64,000 nucleotides of DNA, from NCBI RefSeq assembly GCF_001571325.1, contig NZ_BCTO01000023.1, forward strand, positions 124,001 to 188,000. Direction: 5' to 3'. This stretch comes from Delftia tsuruhatensis NBRC 16741. Lineage in GTDB: Bacteria; Pseudomonadota; Gammaproteobacteria; Burkholderiales; Burkholderiaceae_C. This document shows positions 36,520-44,570 of this stretch, piece after piece. Under the pieces are notes generated by a model that was given only the letters and a program-made list of their open reading frames with translations, was not told where the DNA came from and made no database searches. Numbering within the stretch: position 1 is the first letter of the stretch; every line of letters begins with the position of its first letter. The position numbers and the translations under genes are program-made.

Positions 36520-36954
36520 ATGCCCACCCATACCCGCATCCGCATGTTCAACACCAAGGACACCTATCCCAACCAGTCGCTGGACAACGACCTGTGCCAG
36601 GCCGTGCGCGCCGGCAACACCGTCTATGTGCGCGGCCAGATCGGCACCGATTTCGAGGGCAACCTGGTCGGCCTGGGCGATCCGCAAAAGCAGGCCGAGC
36701 AGGCGATGAAGAACGTCAAGCAGCTGCTGGAGGAAGCGGGCAGCGACCTGTCGCACATCGTCAAGACCACCACCTACATCATCGACCCGCGCTACCGCGA
36801 GCCCGTCTACCGGGAAGTGGGCAAGTGGCTCAAGGGCGTGTTTCCCATCTCCACGGGGCTGTGCATCTCGGCCCTGGGGCAGCCGCAGTGGCTGATGGAG
36901 ATCGACGTGATCGCGGTCATCCCCGATGACTGGCAGCCGCCGGCCAGCGCCTGA
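36520..36954 (+). CDS. Rid (YjgF/YER057c) family protein lacking the RidA catalytic Arg
   Basis: A 144-residue Rid protein. Family members remove reactive enamines and imines or act as specific deaminases in catabolism (as in 2-aminomuconate or Rut pathways). The family core VYVRGQIGTDFEGNLVGLGDPQKQAEQAMKNVKQLLEEAG is clear. The position of the RidA Arg (E. coli R105, in ARSC) reads TGLC here, so it is probably not a RidA-type deaminase but one of the Rid subfamilies without that residue. It sits 53 bases after the flavoprotein monooxygenase, whose product may be an imine. Confidence 0.9.
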   Translation: MPTHTRIRMFNTKDTYPNQSLDNDLCQAVRAGNTVYVRGQIGTDFEGNLVGLGDPQKQAEQAMKNVKQLLEEAGSDLSHIVKTTTYIIDPRYREPVYREVGKWLKGVFPISTGLCISALGQPQWLMEIDVIAVIPDDWQPPASA

Positions 36955-37007
36955 GCGTCAACCAAAGCAAGCACCTGGTACAGCCGCATCGGCAGGAGGA
37001 AGAAACC

Positions 37008-37685
37008 ATGACTTTTTCGATTGTGGGGCGCTGCGAGCGCACCGGGCAGCTGGGCGTGGCCATCAGCTCGTCCAGCATTGCGGTGGGCGCGCGCTGCCCC
37101 TGGGTGCGCGCGGGCGTGGGCGTGGTGTCCACGCAGAACATCACGCTGCCCGCCCTGGGCCCGCGCGTGCTGGACCTGCTGGAGCAGGGCGCCGACCCCC
37201 AGGCCGCGCTGCGCCAGGCGCTGGACGACGGCAGCTGGCCCCAGTACCGCCAGGTCACCGTGGTGGACGCGCAGGGCCGCACCGGCGTCTTCAGCGGCAG
37301 CCAGGCCCTGGGCATCTTCACCAGCGCCGTGGGGCGGCAGTGCGTGGCGGCGGGCAACCTGCTGGCCAGCGAACGCACCATCGAGGCCATGGTGCCGGCC
37401 TTCGAGCGCAGCGCGGCGCTGCCGCTGGCCGAGCGCCTGCTGGCCGCCATGCAGGCCGCCATGGCCGCGGGCGGCGAGGCCGGGCCCGTGCATTCGGCCG
37501 CGCTCAAGGTGGCGGGCGAGCACAGCTGGCCCATGGCGGACCTGCGCGTGGACTGGTCCGAGCAAGATCCCATCGGCGCGCTGCAAGGCCTCTGGGCCGC
37601 CTACGCGCCGCAGATGCAGGACTACCAGACGCGCGCCATCGATCCCACGGCCGCGCCCAGCTACGGAGTGCCCGGCGATGAGTGA
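37008..37685 (+). CDS. DUF1028 family protein (Ntn-hydrolase-like)
   Basis: A 225-residue DUF1028 protein, predicted to have a fold like Ntn hydrolases and often fused to or next to hydrolases. MTFSIVGRCERTGQLGVAISSSS begins the domain; the AVTVVD/VGRQCVAAGNLLA pattern follows. A strong AGGAGGA ribosome-binding site precedes it. It ends the locus. Its role is unknown; the position with Rid and flavoprotein genes suggests hydrolysis of an amide or cyclic intermediate. Confidence 0.88.
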   Translation: MTFSIVGRCERTGQLGVAISSSSIAVGARCPWVRAGVGVVSTQNITLPALGPRVLDLLEQGADPQAALRQALDDGSWPQYRQVTVVDAQGRTGVFSGSQALGIFTSAVGRQCVAAGNLLASERTIEAMVPAFERSAALPLAERLLAAMQAAMAAGGEAGPVHSAALKVAGEHSWPMADLRVDWSEQDPIGALQGLWAAYAPQMQDYQTRAIDPTAAPSYGVPGDE

Positions 37686-37752
37686 GGCGGCCGGGTAGCT
37701 GACACATCGCCTTGCCCGGGCGCACGGGCGTGTCGCGGCACTGGCATCGCGT

Positions 37753-40700
37753 TCACTTGGCGTCTGAAATCACGGGGGTATCGGGCGTCCAGCACGTGGT
37801 GCGGTTGCGGCCATTGCGCTTGGAGAAGTACATGGCGGCGTCGGCCCGCTCCAGGCAGCGCTCGACCGATGCCTCGCCCTCGTCCATGAGGCATACGCCC
37901 AGGCTCACGGTGAAGCGGATCGGGCTGTCCTGGCCCTGTACGGACACGGCCAGCGCCGCCACGGCCTCACGCAGGTTCTCCGCGCGCCGCAGTGCGGTCG
38001 GGGCGTCCACGTCCGTCAGCAAGACGGCGAATTCCTCGCCGCCCAGCCGGCCCAGCATGTCGCCCTGGCGCAGCTGCTTGGACACCGCGATCACCAGATG
38101 CCTGAGCACCTCGTCGCCCACGCCATGGCCGAAGCTGTCGTTGACGCGCTTGAAATGGTCGATATCCAGCATGATCAGTGCCGACGGATGGCTCAGTCCC
38201 AGGCGCAGGTGCTCCAGCTCCGACTCCATGCGCGTGATGAAGGCCCGCCGATTGCTGGCACCCGTGAGCGCATCGGTCAATGCCAGGGCTTCGAGTTGCG
38301 TTTCGCGCCTCTTGTAGTCGGTCACGTCGTGGAATACCCAGCAGTAGCCAAGCAGCCGCTCCTGCCTGCGAAGCGGCAGCAGCTCCGTTTCTATATGGCG
38401 GCCGTTGGACAGGGCAAAGATCGTTCGTTGCGACAGGGCACCTGCCCCCGGTTGCGGCGCAGGCTGCAAGGCCGTTGCCATGGCCGGGGGCAAATAGGAC
38501 AGCAAAGTCTGCAGGCTTTTCCCCACAAGGTCCGTGGCGGACAGCGGCAGCTCGAACAGGTCCACCAGCATTGCGTTGCTTGCCCTGATGCACTGCCCCG
38601 CATCGTCGGTCACCAGGATGCCCGACGGAAATTTCTCGATGATGGCCTCCAGCCGCTGCTGTACCTGGTGCAATGCGCTTTCCGCCTGATGGCGGGCATC
38701 TACGTCGAACAGTGTCCAGATCACATTGCCCTGGGGGTCTTCGGGATCCAGCAGTGCCCCCTGCATGTCGAACCAGCGCATGTGGCCGCCCTTGACCTTC
38801 AGTGCCCACTCGGTACGCACCGTGCCCTTCAGGCTCAGGCGCTCGTACAGCGATGCGAAGCTGTCGAAACTGTCGCTGGACGGATGCAGCTGCTGGAATG
38901 AGCACTGCGGCTCGAGCGCGCCCGCGGCAAGGCCGAAGCACTCGGCTGCCCGGGCATTGGCGTAGACGATGCTGCGGCGATGGCTGGCGACAAGCACCAG
39001 GGCGCTTCCGCGCTCCAGCAGGGCGCTCACCATATGGGTCTGCTCCACCCGTTCCTGGATATCGGTGTGCATTCCCAGCATGCGCAGTGCCTTGTTGTCG
39101 GCATCGCGCAGGGTCACTTCCCCGCGCGATTCGATCCATCGCCAGGAGCCATCGGCCTGCCTTATGCGCATCTCGACACGGAATGGGTCGCCGTGTTCGA
39201 GGTGGCGCCTGAGCCGTTCCTGGACGCGAGGCTGGTCCAGTGGGTGCAGCAGATGCATGAAGCCGGCCACGGTGAACGAACCGAGTGCCTGGTCCGGCAT
39301 GCCCAGCATCTGGTAGCAGCGGGCATCCCACAGCACCTGGTCGTGTTCGCGGTCCCACTGCCAAAGTCCGTCACGCACGGCACCGATGGTCAGCCGCAGC
39401 CGCTCCTCGCTCTCGTGAAGCGCCTTGCGCAGGCTTTCGTCCTGGGTGACATCGAGGATGTAGCCATGCCAGAGCACGGTTGCGTCTTCAGTGCGTTGCG
39501 GGCGTGCATGGCCCTGCAGCCAGCGCACGGAGCCATCGGCGGACTGTACGCGGTACTTGCAGGCCCAGTCCCCCTGGCTGCGCATCGCTTCGTCGATGGA
39601 CCGCCTGAGCGCGGAGATATCTTCCGGATGAACCCGCTGTGCCAGGTCCTGCAAGGCAGGGTCTGCCGTATCCGGATCGATGCAGTGCATGGCATAAAAG
39701 CCGGGGTTGGCAAACGACAGGGCATAGTGGCCGGCAGGGTCCCAGCTGTACTGGAACAGGCCGCCCGGCACTTCCTGCGACAGGAGATGAAAGCGCTCTT
39801 CGGACTGGACCCGCTGGTCCTCCTCCCGCCAGCGCTGGAACGCCAGCCAGGCCGTCAGCATCCCGCCCAGAAAAATCAGCAGCGTGCCTATGCCGTTGCG
39901 CCACAGGCTCTGCCGTATGGTCTCGTTGAGCGGGCCGAACACGGCCTCGTGGTCCAGCCCCGTGCTCACCAGTATCGGAAAGCCGCTGACGCGGCTCCAG
40001 GCATACATGCGCTGTATTCCGTCGGTGCTCGCCAGCACCTCGTAGGTGCCATGCGTGACATCGGGGGCAAACAGCGCCACCCGCTTCGCGGGCAACTGGC
40101 GCCCGAGCACCCGATCCTGGTTCTGCGAGCGTGCAAGATAGGTGCCGTCCTCGCGCAGCAGCAAGATCACGTCGCGCGGGCTGTCGAAGATGGCCTGCAA
40201 CTGCCGCGACAGGTACTGCGGCGACAGCGACACCACCAGCACGCCCGCAAACGCGCCACGGTGGTGCAGGGCGCGGCTCAGCTGGATACCCCATTGCCCG
40301 GAAACCCGTCCCTGTACCGGACGGCCAATGAAGGTTCCCTGCGTCAGGCCCTTCAGATGCGCCTGGAAATGTTCGCGGTCGAAAATGGACACGCCCTGCG
40401 CAGGCGGCTCCGAGGCTGCCAGGCTCGAATACACCACCTGGCCCTTCGCATCGGCCACGGCCACCTGGACGATGGTGCCGGGCGGATAGGCCTCCTGGAC
40501 GCTGGCGACGGCCCGCCCGAACGCCTCGGAGTCACCCGACTCGTAGTCCTGGGCCAGGTCCCGCAGGGAATAGTTCAGGCCCGACAGCATGGTCCCGGCC
40601 TGCGCGGAAACCGCCTGGGACATCTGCGAGACGCGCAGCCATGCCTGATCCTGTGTGTAGCGCTGCATGTACTGGTGGCTGGCCAGCAACGCGGCCCAGT

Positions 40701-40815
40701 ACAGCCCCGCTGCGAGCGCCATCAAGCAGACGCCTGCAATGACGGCCAACGATGTTCTTGCGTGCGAGCGCGAGGAAAGGGCGGGACGATGGATAGCGGT
40801 GGAACGAGAAGACAT
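37753..40815 (-). CDS. membrane diguanylate cyclase with periplasmic sensor and four PAS domains
   Basis: A 1020-residue sensor enzyme. Transmembrane segment 1 lies at residues ~23-45, followed by a dCache-like periplasmic sensor to about residue 300, a second transmembrane segment near 315-332, about four PAS/PAC units (~345-840) and a GGDEF domain (~850-1010). GGEEF is intact in GRLGGEEFAVLL, and an RxxD inhibitory site (RQGD) lies five residues upstream, so it should make c-di-GMP and be product-inhibited. No EAL domain is present. The start at 40815 avoids an unlikely 11-residue extension. It is monocistronic and its signal is unknown. Confidence 0.92.
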   Translation of the reverse strand: MSSRSTAIHRPALSSRSHARTSLAVIAGVCLMALAAGLYWAALLASHQYMQRYTQDQAWLRVSQMSQAVSAQAGTMLSGLNYSLRDLAQDYESGDSEAFGRAVASVQEAYPPGTIVQVAVADAKGQVVYSSLAASEPPAQGVSIFDREHFQAHLKGLTQGTFIGRPVQGRVSGQWGIQLSRALHHRGAFAGVLVVSLSPQYLSRQLQAIFDSPRDVILLLREDGTYLARSQNQDRVLGRQLPAKRVALFAPDVTHGTYEVLASTDGIQRMYAWSRVSGFPILVSTGLDHEAVFGPLNETIRQSLWRNGIGTLLIFLGGMLTAWLAFQRWREEDQRVQSEERFHLLSQEVPGGLFQYSWDPAGHYALSFANPGFYAMHCIDPDTADPALQDLAQRVHPEDISALRRSIDEAMRSQGDWACKYRVQSADGSVRWLQGHARPQRTEDATVLWHGYILDVTQDESLRKALHESEERLRLTIGAVRDGLWQWDREHDQVLWDARCYQMLGMPDQALGSFTVAGFMHLLHPLDQPRVQERLRRHLEHGDPFRVEMRIRQADGSWRWIESRGEVTLRDADNKALRMLGMHTDIQERVEQTHMVSALLERGSALVLVASHRRSIVYANARAAECFGLAAGALEPQCSFQQLHPSSDSFDSFASLYERLSLKGTVRTEWALKVKGGHMRWFDMQGALLDPEDPQGNVIWTLFDVDARHQAESALHQVQQRLEAIIEKFPSGILVTDDAGQCIRASNAMLVDLFELPLSATDLVGKSLQTLLSYLPPAMATALQPAPQPGAGALSQRTIFALSNGRHIETELLPLRRQERLLGYCWVFHDVTDYKRRETQLEALALTDALTGASNRRAFITRMESELEHLRLGLSHPSALIMLDIDHFKRVNDSFGHGVGDEVLRHLVIAVSKQLRQGDMLGRLGGEEFAVLLTDVDAPTALRRAENLREAVAALAVSVQGQDSPIRFTVSLGVCLMDEGEASVERCLERADAAMYFSKRNGRNRTTCWTPDTPVISDAK

Positions 40816-41039
40816 GCAACGCAGCGAGACAAGAAAAAAGATCTGCAACGCCAGCTGTCAACCGCAATGGCCCACCGATACAGCGCCCCGCACGCCACAG
40901 CGCTCGAGACGCAGGTCCTGCCTGCCGGTGGGCCAGAGCAACCGATATGACTCTGTGAATACGTCGCTCTATAAGCATGCTAACTCAGATGGGGGCCTGC
41001 GCGATAGCCAGCAAGTCAGGGCAGCAGCCGGCGCGCAGC

Positions 41040-42011
41040 CTATCCGCGCGTCCCGGATGTCTGGGGTGTCTTGGGTGTCTTGGGCGCCCCGGTCCTGGCA
41101 GCGTCCTGGACCTGCCCGGGCTGCGCCTGTGGAAACACCCGCGCGCACAGGAAGTCCACCAGTGCCCGCAGCTTGGGCGAGGGGTGCCTGCTGGCGGGCC
41201 ACAGCACGTGGAAGACATTGGTGTGCTCCATCCAGTCCGCCAGCACGGGCTGCAGCCGGCCGTCGGCCAGCGGCTCGCGGATGGAAAAATCCGGCAGGTA
41301 GGCGATGCCCAGGCCCTGCAGCGCAAAGCACAGCCGGGTTTCGATGTTGTTGCAGATCATGGAGGTGGGCAGTTGCAGCTCGGGCGCGCCCGCTGCGCGC
41401 CGCAGCACCCAGGGCTCCAGCTTGCCGCTGTGGGGGTAGCGGTAGTGCAGGCAACTGTGTTGCAGCAGATCCTCGGGCACCCGGGGCGTGCCGCGCTGCG
41501 CCAGATAGCCGGGCGAGGCCACCAGCAGGTAGCCGAAGGCGCCCAGCCGGCGCGCGGACAGCCGGGAGTCGGCGGGCGCGCCCGTGCGCACCACGGCATC
41601 GAAGCCTTCCTCGATCACATCCACCAGCTGGTCCGTGAAGTCCAGGTCCAGCTCGATCTCGGGATAGGCGCGCATGAACTCGCCCAGCACCGGCAGCACC
41701 AGCGAGCTGACCAGGGGCAGGCTGACCCGCAGCCGGCCACGCGGCGCGGCGCTGGCCTGCGACAGCTCCAGCTGCGCGGCCTCGATCTCGGCCAGGATGC
41801 GCCGGCTGCGCTCCAGGAACAGCGTGCCCTCGGCCGTCAGCGTGATGCTGCGCGTGCTGCGGTGGAACAGGCGCACGCCCAGCCGGTCCTCCAGCCGCGC
41901 CACGCTCTTGCCGATGGCCGATGCCGAGACTCCCATCAGCCGGCCTGCCGCCACGAAGCTGCGGGTCTCGGCGACCTGCACGAACACCAGGAAACCGTTG
42001 AGGCTGTCCAA
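41040..42011 (-). CDS. LysR family transcriptional regulator
   Basis: A 323-residue LysR regulator. A TTG start at 42011 is chosen because a GGAG ribosome-binding site lies five bases upstream and the resulting LDSLNGFLVFVQVAETRSF is the standard N-terminus; GTG at 42017 overlaps the GGAG and is less likely. The helix-turn-helix continues to about residue 60. The C-terminus has a Lys-Thr-Pro repeat tail. It is divergent from a serine hydrolase/MFS operon and likely regulates it. Confidence 0.88.
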   Translation of the reverse strand: MDSLNGFLVFVQVAETRSFVAAGRLMGVSASAIGKSVARLEDRLGVRLFHRSTRSITLTAEGTLFLERSRRILAEIEAAQLELSQASAAPRGRLRVSLPLVSSLVLPVLGEFMRAYPEIELDLDFTDQLVDVIEEGFDAVVRTGAPADSRLSARRLGAFGYLLVASPGYLAQRGTPRVPEDLLQHSCLHYRYPHSGKLEPWVLRRAAGAPELQLPTSMICNNIETRLCFALQGLGIAYLPDFSIREPLADGRLQPVLADWMEHTNVFHVLWPASRHPSPKLRALVDFLCARVFPQAQPGQVQDAARTGAPKTPKTPQTSGTRG

Positions 42012-42127
42012 GGCCACTCCTTCATTGCGGACAGAAAGCTCCGCATAACCCGGAAATCTACCCCACTTTTTCTTTAATCGAGGGCTTTCTATCGTCAGGA
42101 CCCTGTTCATTGATCCCGGGAATCCCC

Positions 42128-43369
42128 ATGACGATTGCTCTTTCTGCGGCATCTGCTGCACCCGCTGCGCTGCCTGCAGCCCCGTTGAACTCGCCCCTGT
42201 CCGACCGCATCCAGGCCGTGGTCCGGCAGGCGCTTGAGGCGCAGCGCCTGGTCGGCGCCGTGGTGCTGGTGGCGCGTGGCGGTGCCCTGGTCCACCGCCA
42301 GGCGGCCGGCTGGGCTGACCGCGAGCGCGGCCTGCCCATGGCCGTGGACACGGTGTTCCGCCTGGCCTCGGCGAGCAAGCCCATTGTTTCGGCGGCGGCC
42401 CTGGTGCTGGTGGCGCAGGGCCGGCTCGGTCTGGATGAGGGCGTGGACCGCTGGCTGCCGCAGTTCCGGCCCCGGCTGGCCGATGGCCGGCCGGCGCGCA
42501 TCACCGCGCGGCAGCTTCTCAGCCACACGGCGGGGCTGGGCTACCGCTTCTTCGAGGCCGACGCACAGGGCCCTTATGCGCTGGCCGGTGTATCGGACGG
42601 CATGGATGGCTCGGGCATCAGCCTGGCGGAGAACCTGCGCCGCATCGCCAGCGTGCCGCTGCGGTACGAGCCTGGCACGGCCTGGGGCTACTCGCTGGCC
42701 ACCGATGTGCTGGGCGCCCTCATCGAACAGGTGCACGGCAGGCCGCTGGAGCAGGCCGTGCGCGACCTTGTGGCCGGGCCGCTGGGCATGGCCGATACCG
42801 GCTTTGCCGTGACCGATGCGCTGGCCGCACGGCGCGTGGCCACGGCCTATGTCAGCGATGTGCCGCAGCCCCATCCTCTGGCCGAGGGCGAGACCGTGTC
42901 GCCCTTCGAGGGCGCCATCGGCATCCCGTTCAGCCCGGCCCGCATCTTCAATGCGCGGGCCTTTGCCTCGGGAGGGGCGGGCATGGCCGGCACGGCCGGC
43001 GACTTCCTGCGCCTGCTGGAGGCCCTGCGCCAGGGCGGCGGCACGCTCCTGCCCGACGCGCTGGTCGCCGAGATGGCGCGCGACCAGACGGGCGGGCTGG
43101 AGCTGCCCGATGCGCCCGGGTTCGGCTTCGGACTGGGCTTTTCCGTGCTGCGCGATCCGGCGCTGGCCGCGTCGCCCGAGTCGGCGGGCACCTGGCGCTG
43201 GGGCGGGGCCTATGGGCATTCCTGGTTCGTGGACCGGGCACAGGAACTCAGTGTCGTGGCCTTCACCAACACCTTGTACGAGGGCATGTCGGGGCGCTTC
43301 GTCAACGATTTGCGCGACGCGGTCTACGGGGTTTGTGAGGTCCACGGGGCTTCGGGAGAGCCGCAATGA
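42128..43369 (+). CDS. class C beta-lactamase-like serine hydrolase/esterase
   Basis: A 413-residue serine hydrolase of the beta-lactamase/transpeptidase-like family. The nucleophile and base are in S-A-S-K (VFRLASASKPI), and Tyr in the GYSLATDVLGALIE segment replaces the Y-x-N motif, as in many esterases of the family. The WRWGGAYGHSWFVD segment supplies the third motif region. A weak hydrophobic N-terminus is not a clear signal peptide. It overlaps the MFS gene by four bases. The role could be ester or lactone hydrolysis rather than antibiotic resistance. Confidence 0.88.
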   Translation: MTIALSAASAAPAALPAAPLNSPLSDRIQAVVRQALEAQRLVGAVVLVARGGALVHRQAAGWADRERGLPMAVDTVFRLASASKPIVSAAALVLVAQGRLGLDEGVDRWLPQFRPRLADGRPARITARQLLSHTAGLGYRFFEADAQGPYALAGVSDGMDGSGISLAENLRRIASVPLRYEPGTAWGYSLATDVLGALIEQVHGRPLEQAVRDLVAGPLGMADTGFAVTDALAARRVATAYVSDVPQPHPLAEGETVSPFEGAIGIPFSPARIFNARAFASGGAGMAGTAGDFLRLLEALRQGGGTLLPDALVAEMARDQTGGLELPDAPGFGFGLGFSVLRDPALAASPESAGTWRWGGAYGHSWFVDRAQELSVVAFTNTLYEGMSGRFVNDLRDAVYGVCEVHGASGEPQ

Positions 43370-44538
43370 ACGGAACAAGCCAGGACCGCCTGCCCGTTGC
43401 CTCCCTGCTGGCGCTGGCCATGGCAGCCTTCATCACCATATTGACGGAGGCGCTGCCGGCCGGCCTGCTGCCGCAGATGGCCCAGGGCCTGGCCGTGACC
43501 GAGGCCTGGGTGGGCCAGACCGTCACCCTCTACGCCATAGGTTCCCTGGTGGCCGCCATACCGCTGACGGCCGCCACGCAGGGCATGCGCCGCCGCCCCC
43601 TGCTGCTGGCGGCGATCGCGGGCTTTGTCGTCGCCAACACGGTCACGGCTCTGTCCACGCACTTTGCGCTGACCCTGGTGGCGCGCTTTCTGGCGGGGGT
43701 CTCGGCCGGGCTGCTTTGGGCGCTGCTGGCCGGCTACGCGGCACGCATGGTGCCCGGCCATCTCAAGGGCCGCGCCATCGCCATTGCCATGGTGGGCACG
43801 CCGCTGGCGCTGTCGCTGGGCGTGCCGGCCGGCACCGTGCTGGGCCAGTGGGTGGGCTGGCGGCTGTGCTTCGGCCTCATGAGCGTGCTGGCGCTGGCGC
43901 TCATGGTCTGGGTGCGCGCCCGCCTGCCCGACTTCGCGGGGCAGGCGGCAGGCCGCCACCTGCCGCTGCGGCGCGTGTTCACCCTGGCGGGCGTGCGCCC
44001 CGTGCTGTTCGTGGTGCTGGCCTTCGTGCTGGCGCACAACATTCTCTACACCTATATCGCGCCCTTCCTGGCGGTGGCGGGCATGGCCGCGCGCACGGAC
44101 CTGGTGCTGCTGGTGTTCGGCGCCACCTCCGTGCTGGGCATCTGGATCACCGGCGTGCTGATCGACCGCCACCTGCGTGCGCTCACGCTGGCCAGCATTG
44201 CGCTGTTCGCCTTGTCCACGCTGATGCTGGGCGTGGCCGCAGATGCGCCGGCCCTGGTGTATGCGGCGGTGGCCGTCTGGGGCCTGGCCTTTGGCGGCGC
44301 CGCCACGCTGCTACAGACTGCCATTGCCCACACGGCGGGCGAGGCCGCCGACGTGGCGCAGTCCATGCTGGTCACGGCCTGGAACCTGGCGATTGCCGGC
44401 GGCGGCATCGTGGGCGGCCTGCTGCTGGCGCGCATGGGCGTGGGCGCCTTCACGCCCGTGCTGCTGGTGCTGCTGGGCGCATCGCTGGCCGTGGTGTGGG
44501 CGGCCAGGCGGCATGGGTTTCCTGCGGTGTGCAGGTAG
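43366..44538 (+). CDS. MFS transporter, AraJ/arabinose efflux-like
   Basis: A 390-residue major facilitator with about 12 membrane segments. The region LVARFLAGVSAGLLWALLAGYAARMVPGHLKGRAIAI carries family motifs near the fourth and fifth helices. Members of this branch usually export sugars or drugs. It is coupled to the serine hydrolase by an ATGA overlap, so it may export or import the hydrolase's substrate or product. Confidence 0.92.
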   Translation: MNGTSQDRLPVASLLALAMAAFITILTEALPAGLLPQMAQGLAVTEAWVGQTVTLYAIGSLVAAIPLTAATQGMRRRPLLLAAIAGFVVANTVTALSTHFALTLVARFLAGVSAGLLWALLAGYAARMVPGHLKGRAIAIAMVGTPLALSLGVPAGTVLGQWVGWRLCFGLMSVLALALMVWVRARLPDFAGQAAGRHLPLRRVFTLAGVRPVLFVVLAFVLAHNILYTYIAPFLAVAGMAARTDLVLLVFGATSVLGIWITGVLIDRHLRALTLASIALFALSTLMLGVAADAPALVYAAVAVWGLAFGGAATLLQTAIAHTAGEAADVAQSMLVTAWNLAIAGGGIVGGLLLARMGVGAFTPVLLVLLGASLAVVWAARRHGFPAVCR

Positions 44539-44570
44539 GTAGGGAGGGAGCAGGGCGCGGCCTGCCCGCC

